Shown here: positions 52,296 through 57,048 of the stretch, one piece after another | How positions within the stretch are numbered: the stretch's first letter is position 1 | How the letters are laid out: each line of letters opens with the position of its first letter | Notes under the pieces: model-generated | What the model saw: the letters and a program-made list of their open reading frames with translations, nothing else | What the model was told of the DNA's origin: nothing | Database searches by the model: none | Position numbers and translations under genes: made by a program | NCBI GenBank assembly: GCA_002869855.2 | Contig: NEWQ02000006.1 | Location: 1-57,048, forward strand | Reading direction: 5' to 3' | Source of the DNA: Nitrospira sp. CG24D | GTDB taxonomy: Bacteria > Nitrospirota > Nitrospiria > Nitrospirales > Nitrospiraceae | DNA: 57,048 nucleotides

Positions 52296-53765
52296 GTGAC
52301 AACTCCTCGCACAGTGGTCATCGTCGGCGGCGGCATCTCGGGGCTGGCCACGGCGTTTTCTCTTCAAGAGCAGGCGGCAGCGGCCGGGCATTCTGTTCGC
52401 TGTGTTGTGCTGGAGTCCGGGCCGTCCTGGGGCGGGAAGATCGTCACTCATCGAATCGGTGAGTTGACCACCGAGGCCGGGCCGGACTCATTTCTCTCGC
52501 AAAAGCAGGCCGGGATTGAGTTGTGCCGGAAGCTGGGTCTGACCGATCAACTGATCAATACCAATGAAACTGCCAAGCGCGCGTTTGTCCTCTCGCGAGG
52601 GCGGTTGCACGAATTGCCAGAAGGGCTCATCACCTTTGTGCCGAAGCAGTTGGGGCCGTTTCTCCGGAGCGGCCTGCTGAGCTGGACCGGACTGGCGCGC
52701 ATGGGATTAGATGTGGTGGTGCCCCGCGGTCCCGCACGAAGGGATGAATCGCTCGCCTCGTTTTTCCGGCGCCGATTCGGATCGCAAGCCTTCGAGCGAG
52801 TGTTAGAGCCGCTCATGGCGGGAATCTATGCCGGCGATGCGGACCAGATGAGTGTGAAGGCCACGTTTCCCCGATTTTTCGAACTGGAGCAAGAGTACGG
52901 GAGCATTATTCGCGGCATGATGGCCGCCAAGAAGAAGCAGCCGCCGGTTCCGGCGAGCGGGACCAACCACACCATGTTTGTCAGTTTGCGCAACGGGCTG
53001 GGCGATCTGGTGACGGCCTTGACGGCTCGTCTCGCACAGCAGGGTGTGGAATTGCGCACGGGCTGCCAGGTCGAGGCATTGCGCGTGCGATCCCATCAGC
53101 TGGGGCGCTGGATGTACGATCTCATTCTCAATGATGGGTCGGCACTCTCGACGGAGGCTCTGGTCCTGGCGACGCCCGCCTATGTCTCCGCCGAGCTGCT
53201 TCGTCCATTGACGCCGATTGCAGGCGGACTCTTGGAGATGATTCCCTACGCGTCGACGGCGACCGTCGCGATGGCCTTTCCGGCTCGCGCCGTTGCAGGG
53301 GCTGTTGAGGGTTTTGGCTTTATCGTGCCGCGCGCGGAGGCCAGGGATCTGATTGCGGCGACCTGGACGTCGCTGAAATGGCCCCATCGGGCGCCGGCGG
53401 ATCAGGTGTTGAGTCGCTGCTATGTCGGCGGGGTGGGGCGGGAAGCCATCCTTCAGCTGAGTGACGATCAGATGGTTGCAAAGATCCGCGCGGATCTCGC
53501 CGCCCTGTGTGGAATCAAGGCCGAGCCGGGCTATGTCGAAGTGAATCGCTGGTGGAAGGCCATGCCGCAATACACGCTGGGGCACCTTGATCGATTGACC
53601 CAGCTGGATGCAGCGTTGAGCCGGTACGGCGGCTTAGTGCTTACGGGCGCAGGGTATCGTGGCGTGGGGATTCCCGATTGCATCCGTGATGGAGCAGTCG
53701 CAGCAGAGAAAGTGATAGGGTATCTCTTCAAGTCTCGTAACGCTGCTTCGTCTGGCCAGGGCTGA
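52296..53765 (+). CDS. hemG: Protoporphyrinogen oxidase (HemG/HemY type)
   Basis: A 489-aa FAD enzyme that oxidises protoporphyrinogen IX with O2. It starts with GTG, giving VVIVGGGISGLATAFSLQEQ (Rossmann dinucleotide site). GGKIVTHRIGELTTEAGPDSF, VLEPLMAGIYAGD, and the C-terminal GGLVLTGAGYRGVGIPDC are characteristic. The gene set hemEHG with an oxygen-using oxidase points to aerobic heme synthesis by the protoporphyrin route, although some such enzymes can use coproporphyrinogen. Confidence 0.93.
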   Translation: MTTPRTVVIVGGGISGLATAFSLQEQAAAAGHSVRCVVLESGPSWGGKIVTHRIGELTTEAGPDSFLSQKQAGIELCRKLGLTDQLINTNETAKRAFVLSRGRLHELPEGLITFVPKQLGPFLRSGLLSWTGLARMGLDVVVPRGPARRDESLASFFRRRFGSQAFERVLEPLMAGIYAGDADQMSVKATFPRFFELEQEYGSIIRGMMAAKKKQPPVPASGTNHTMFVSLRNGLGDLVTALTARLAQQGVELRTGCQVEALRVRSHQLGRWMYDLILNDGSALSTEALVLATPAYVSAELLRPLTPIAGGLLEMIPYASTATVAMAFPARAVAGAVEGFGFIVPRAEARDLIAATWTSLKWPHRAPADQVLSRCYVGGVGREAILQLSDDQMVAKIRADLAALCGIKAEPGYVEVNRWWKAMPQYTLGHLDRLTQLDAALSRYGGLVLTGAGYRGVGIPDCIRDGAVAAEKVIGYLFKSRNAASSGQG

Positions 53766-53823
53766 GAGTACCGGCATCATACGGGCTGCGCATGGTTCAC
53801 AGGGTTTCAAGAGGACGAGGTGT

Positions 53824-54231
53824 ATGGATAACAAGCTGACGATTTTCGATGTGAGCGGGCCGTTCCGTGAGCCGCGCGAGCCGATCTTTTCGTATGACTA
53901 TTCCGTTCAACGGCAGGCCTGGGCGACGCCGGTCGGGATTCGCGTTAAAGTCTCGATTCCCGATGAGCTGGATGTGCTGCGCGAGCGGTTGCTGGGAGTC
54001 GTTGCTGGTTCCCCCGGGCAGCAGATGGTGATCGGCAAAGTCCTTTCGCGGACGATCGCGGATTGGAAGGTGCAAATTGCCGAGGCGGAGGGGATGCTGC
54101 TTGAGCGTCGTGATGTGATGCTTGCTCCATTCGTGGGTCCGCTGGTCCATTTGTTTCAAAAGCTGGAAGTATTGTTTGAGCAGGAAAAGGCGACATTGCG
54201 GGAAGAGGTCAGAAAACGGGTCGGGTTGTAG
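53824..54231 (+). CDS. Conserved hypothetical protein
   Basis: A 135-aa soluble protein with GAGG upstream, 58 bases after hemG. N-terminal strands (LTIFDVSGPFREPREPIFSYDY) lead into alpha-helices with coiled-coil character (VQIAEAEGMLLERRDVM, LFQKLEVLFEQEKATLREEV). No motif identified. It may be the last gene of the heme transcript. Confidence 0.55.
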   Translation: MDNKLTIFDVSGPFREPREPIFSYDYSVQRQAWATPVGIRVKVSIPDELDVLRERLLGVVAGSPGQQMVIGKVLSRTIADWKVQIAEAEGMLLERRDVMLAPFVGPLVHLFQKLEVLFEQEKATLREEVRKRVGL

Positions 54232-54349
54232 CGAATCGTCCCTCCTTCAAAAGCGATTGTTCACGAACTTCCGGTCGGGGCGCACGGCATTAATATACTT
54301 GACTCACAGTACCCCAAACCGGTGGATAAGTGCAAGTGGGCAGACAGGA

Positions 54350-54640
54350 TTATTGGCGTGGATTGGAGGAAATAGGAGCGGGCAGATCGAATTCGAGCTG
54401 AGCGTTCCATTGTTGCTCAGCATTACTCTTAGCAAGATCATCGATGGTTCGCAGAAGGTCGGACATAAGCTTATGATCACGAGAATTGGGATCGATCCAC
54501 GGTGTATGACAATGCGGACATTCGCGTGGAATATTCCACGGTGATGCTGGGGGAAGACTGACGGACGATCTGCATTTACACACAAGCCTCACTGCCGCGA
54601 CATCCTTAAAATCGGCGATGAATCGTTGGGTGATGGTCAT
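54350..54640 (-). CDS. Small zinc-ribbon-like hypothetical protein
   Basis: A 96-aa protein. Cysteine pairs CKC (residues about 21-23) and CPHC (about 41-44) could bind zinc; a leading strand MTITQRFIADFKDVAAVRLV and a C-terminal helix MSDLLRTIDDLAKSN flank them. The start overlaps the stop of the preceding tiny gene (ATGA). Third gene of a three-gene overlapping set. No family recognised. Confidence 0.6.
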   Translation of the reverse strand: MTITQRFIADFKDVAAVRLVCKCRSSVSLPPASPWNIPRECPHCHTPWIDPNSRDHKLMSDLLRTIDDLAKSNAEQQWNAQLEFDLPAPISSNPRQ

Positions 54641-54816
54641 TCGGCTTCGGCTTTGTTAGGCTTGGAAACCGGATGGCGTTTCCCGTTCCGCCTTGTCAGG
54701 CAGATAGTCGTGACGACCCCGCGTTCATCCGTCGAGCTTACGCATTCACAATCCAAACCGTCTCCCCCTCCCTCATAGGGCTGTCCATTGGATTCACGAA
54801 GAAAAGTCGTCAACAT
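54637..54816 (-). CDS. Tiny hypothetical protein (59 aa)
   Basis: Sixty codons from an ATG that overlaps the preceding stop by one base (TAATG) to a TGA that overlaps the next start (ATGA). The overlaps on both sides argue that it is real. The translation begins MLTTFLRESNGQPYEGGGDG and has three cysteines (a CEC and one after TTI) in a short beta-rich segment, then a Lys/Arg/Pro tail. Possibly a small metal-binding protein. No family recognised. Confidence 0.55.
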   Translation of the reverse strand: MLTTFLRESNGQPYEGGGDGLDCECVSSTDERGVVTTICLTRRNGKRHPVSKPNKAEAE

Positions 54817-54962
54817 TATTTCTTTCTCGTTTTCTTGTGCGTTTTGGGCAGTGAGGACTTCGGAACCGTGAGGGCGACTGACATCGCGGCCTTGAACCGC
54901 TCGAACGGCGTTTGATTCGTCTGAGCGGTTGAGGTAGGTTGCTGCGCTGGTTGTTTTGACAT
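54816..54962 (-). CDS. Small basic hypothetical protein (48 aa), antitoxin-like
   Basis: Starts at ATG 54962 with GGAGGAATCGAAGGA upstream. A longer frame has no ribosome site. The chain is polar at first (SKQPAQQPTSTAQTNQ), then TPFERFKAAMSVALTVPK and a Lys/Arg-rich tail. The FERFKxAxSxxLxVPK pattern is seen in many small proteins encoded before toxins or other small genes. First gene of a three-gene set divergent from the DUF3800 gene. Confidence 0.6.
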   Translation of the reverse strand: MSKQPAQQPTSTAQTNQTPFERFKAAMSVALTVPKSSLPKTHKKTRKK

Positions 54963-55004
54963 TCCTTCGATTCCTCCAGCTGTCTCCTGGCAGAGACGGC
55001 TACA

Positions 55005-55023
55005 GGTAAGGTGCGACCTTACC
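55005..55023. promoter_or_regulatory. 19-bp perfect palindrome, candidate operator
   Basis: GGTAAGGT-GCG-ACCTTACC is a perfect 8-bp inverted repeat with a 3-base centre. It lies 43 bases upstream of the small-gene set and 15 bases before the DUF3800 start, in the only shared control region. A weaker 5-bp repeat (GTCTC, spacer, GAGAC) is at 54982-54997. Confidence 0.6.
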
Positions 55024-55038
55024 ACAAATCGAGGGATT

Positions 55039-55878
55039 ATGTCGAACGGAGCAGTTTCTTCAATCGCTCAGATAGACTCGATGGTATTCGGGCTATCAGA
55101 GATTAATCGTAAACGATGGCGGCTATGTATGTTGCAGTGCGCTACTGATGATAGCGGGAGCGATAATCAGGGTGACAGCCGTGTATTTGTTTTGGCTGGA
55201 TACGTGTCAGATGAAGATCGGTGGAAGGAGTTTTCTAAAGAGTGGTCAACTGCTCTTAATGGTGAGAATCGATCACTAGCGTATTTCAAAATGGTTGAGG
55301 CTAATTCACAAAGAGAACAGTTCTATGGCTGGCCCGATTCCGAACGTGATTCAAAGCTCGTTGAGCTTGATAAGATAGTTCAAAAATATGCTCTGTTTGA
55401 CATAAGAGCCGTCTTGCGGTGGAAGGATTATGAGGAAGTGCAAAGCAAGTACCAGCAATATCCTGTATCACCCTACGAACTACTGTTCAATCGGGTGATG
55501 ATCGACGCAATCATTGGCGTGAAAAACTACGGAATCAATGACGTTATTGATTTTTATTTTGATGACCAGAATGAAGTAGGGGATGCCGCACTCAAGGAAT
55601 TCCGTCGTCAACAATCGACATTACCGCCGAGTCTATTGCGATATGTTGCCGGACCACCAAATTTTAAAGACGAAAAGAAGGTGTTGCCATTACAAGCCGC
55701 CGACCTGCTTGCATGGCAGGTGCGCCGTGCGATTTATGAAGAGGAATACCCCGATCGACGTAAGCCACGCCAAAGTATGCAGTGTCTGGAAATCGTCCCG
55801 TCACGTCAATGCAATCTTGATAAGCAATGGTTGGAGGATTTCTACGAATCTATTAGACTGTGGATGAGTGAGGCTTAG
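55039..55878 (+). CDS. DUF3800 protein
   Basis: A 279-aa protein. From ATG 55039 the ribosome site is GAGGG, but DUF3800 members usually begin a few residues before the first acidic motif, so ATG 55129 is an alternative. Core motifs: TDDSGSDNQG, VFVLAGYVSDEDRW, DVIDFYFDDQNE and VLPLQAADLLAWQVRR, giving spaced Asp residues as in an RNase H-like fold. Function is unknown; family members occur often in accessory and defence-rich regions. AT-rich compared with the neighbours. Confidence 0.8.
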   Translation: MSNGAVSSIAQIDSMVFGLSEINRKRWRLCMLQCATDDSGSDNQGDSRVFVLAGYVSDEDRWKEFSKEWSTALNGENRSLAYFKMVEANSQREQFYGWPDSERDSKLVELDKIVQKYALFDIRAVLRWKDYEEVQSKYQQYPVSPYELLFNRVMIDAIIGVKNYGINDVIDFYFDDQNEVGDAALKEFRRQQSTLPPSLLRYVAGPPNFKDEKKVLPLQAADLLAWQVRRAIYEEEYPDRRKPRQSMQCLEIVPSRQCNLDKQWLEDFYESIRLWMSEA

Positions 55879-55934
55879 GGCCCCGCTTTCGTTTTCCTCT
55901 CCCCTGCCGTCTGTAATCATCAGGCTTCCCACCC

Positions 55935-56888
55935 TTAGATCTTCGTTTGTCCGATCAGGTCTTTATACTCCACGCGCTTCCCTTGGATCGAGGAAAGCGC
56001 CGATATAAAGCGACCCTGATCGTTGCTCTTGCGGGTATTGAACCGGAATGATTGCTCATCGAGATAGCGGAACAAGTGGAACGGTTCGACGCTCACATAG
56101 GTGCCCTTGATTCCACGCTTCAATAAGCTCCAGAAGTTCTCAATACCGTTGGTGTGGACGTTTCCTCTCACATATTCCTGAGCATGGTTGATGACGTGAT
56201 GAGCATACTCTTGGCCGACGCGAGTATAGGAAGCCAGTTGGTCAGTGTAGAGGGTCGATCCTGGCTCAACATTGGCCCTGATTTCACGAGCGAGTACCTT
56301 GGCTGACGCGACGTTCAGCACCTTGGTTCGCACCTCTCCATCTCGCTCTAACATGCCCATGACCACGGCCTTTCGGAAGTAGCCTTCTGCCTTCAACGCC
56401 TTTTGTTGTTTGTCCTTATGCATATTCCTCGCTTTTCCACCGATATAAGTTTCATCCGCTTCCACTTCGCCAGTCAGTTTTCTGTCGAGTGATCCATTCT
56501 GCAACACGAGGCGGATCCGATGCATCATGAACCACGCAGTTTTCTGAGTGACGCCGAGGCTCCGATGAATTTCATACGAACTGATGCCATTCTTGGCGTT
56601 GACCATCATCCACATAGCCAAAAGCCACTTTTCGAGAGCAATGGCCGAATCCTCAAAGATCGTGCCGACCTTAACACTAAACTGTTTTTTGCACTCTTTG
56701 TTTTTGCATTGCCAAACCTTACGCGATGCCATAAAGTGATTGTTCTTTTGGCTACACTTTGGACATACAGCTTGACCGTCAGCCCAGCGCATCGCGGCGA
56801 TAAGGTCGATACAAAATTGCTCGTCGGCAAAGGCTTTAACAGCTTGTTGAAGTGTTTTCGGCAATGGTGTTTCTTGAATCTCTGTCAT
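55935..56888 (-). mobile_element. IS1595-family transposase gene
   Basis: A 317-aa ISXO2-like transposase. An N-terminal zinc ribbon is visible (CPKCSQKNNHF, then CKNKECKKQF), followed by a helix-turn-helix. The DDE-type domain shows EVEADETYIGGKA (first Asp), LYTDQLASYTRV (second Asp) and NGIENFWSLLKRGIKGTY (Glu). The gene looks intact. I could not assign terminal inverted repeats in the flanks, so the element's ends are uncertain. It is next to the DUF3800 gene. Confidence 0.85.
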
Positions 56889-56959
56889 AATAAAGACAGG
56901 TTAGCACACGAGGTTTACTGTGCCAAGTATATTATTGCCCTTACGAAGGAGGGGTGGCA

Positions 56960-56980
56960 TCCCGATGTTTTTTATCGGGA
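56960..56980. repeat. REP-like palindrome
   Basis: TCCCGAT (56960-56966), loop GTTTTTT, ATCGGGA (56974-56980): perfect 7-bp stem. It continues as GGGAATGACGG, the sequence of a common dispersed GTCATTCCCG-type palindromic repeat. Near the right end of the window, upstream of the transposase. Confidence 0.7.
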
Positions 56981-57048
56981 ATGACGGGGTGGTTTTTATG
57001 CTGCGCTGCGTGGGATGCGGTGGTTTGCTACGCGAATTTGCCGTTCTT

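Noticed and set aside
55879..56960. Terminal inverted repeats of the IS1595 element
   Set aside because: No convincing pair of matching ends was found by eye on both sides of the transposase gene, so the element's limits are left open.
1..57048. tRNA and rRNA genes
   Set aside because: No cloverleaf-type sequence with a TTCGAnTC arm, and no rRNA-like stretch, was seen in the intergenic gaps.

Overview
The window is about 57 kb of GC-rich bacterial chromosome. No rRNA or tRNA is present, so the taxon is inferred from gene content only. The mix fits a Nitrospira-like member of the Nitrospirota: split pyruvate carboxylase (pycA/pycB), two NO or heme-copper-type membrane proteins (NnrS and an oxidase-subunit-I-like protein), oxygen-type heme genes hemE-hemH-hemG, a three-domain MFS-PlsC-acyl-ACP synthetase, and dispersed palindromic repeats. 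This assignment is moderately confident.

Layout. Bases 1-2174 (minus) hold a DUF2330 gene, cut by the left edge, coupled to an RnfD-like protein. Bases 2447-9988 (plus) are a loose run of small accessory and housekeeping genes: a ParE-type toxin-antitoxin pair, a 459-aa orphan with a HEPN-like RxxxxH motif, DUF1272, DoxX-like, DUF1348 and sterol-desaturase-family proteins. At 10082-13986 pyruvate kinase is divergent from an unusual fusion of a histidine-phosphatase domain with a phosphofructokinase domain.

Bases 14405-28632 (minus) run from NnrS through an ECF sigma/anti-sigma pair and an amidohydrolase into a phospholipid cluster. That cluster holds a PlsC acyltransferase, a CdsA-like enzyme and a YnbA-like CDP-alcohol transferase, then a DUF2238-papain-like fusion and the MFS-PlsC-AAS fusion, and it is followed by a membrane-anchored MutS-like ATPase. 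Bases 28678-31770 (plus) hold prmA, a MOSC protein, a methyltransferase and a SUMF1-type protein, interleaved with dispersed repeats. Bases 32166-46915 (minus) are a long series: FnIII protein, hydrolases, an oxidase-like membrane protein, thiD, FlgO-like, tenA, sthA, a lipoprotein Tpx, pycB, pycA, an IPT/TIG protein, a PstS-like protein and FmdB.

Bases 47080-48988 (plus) carry small proteins and a DMT transporter. A fatty-acid desaturase (minus) is divergent from hemE-hemH-hemG (plus, 50308-53765). The right end (54350-57048) is an accessory patch: three overlapping tiny genes divergent from a DUF3800 gene across a 19-bp palindrome, then an IS1595-family transposase.

How the genes fit together. 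pycA/pycB and pyruvate kinase sit at the pyruvate-oxaloacetate-PEP node. The PlsC, CdsA-like and CDP-alcohol-transferase genes supply the steps for making a phospholipid of unknown head group, and the MFS-PlsC-AAS protein could re-import and re-acylate lysolipid. hemEHG completes protoheme. thiD and tenA serve thiamin synthesis or salvage. The strongest candidates for something new are the phosphatase-PFK fusion with altered active-site residues, the DUF2238-papain-like fusion in the lipid cluster, the HEPN-like orphan, and the three-small-gene/DUF3800 divergent locus.
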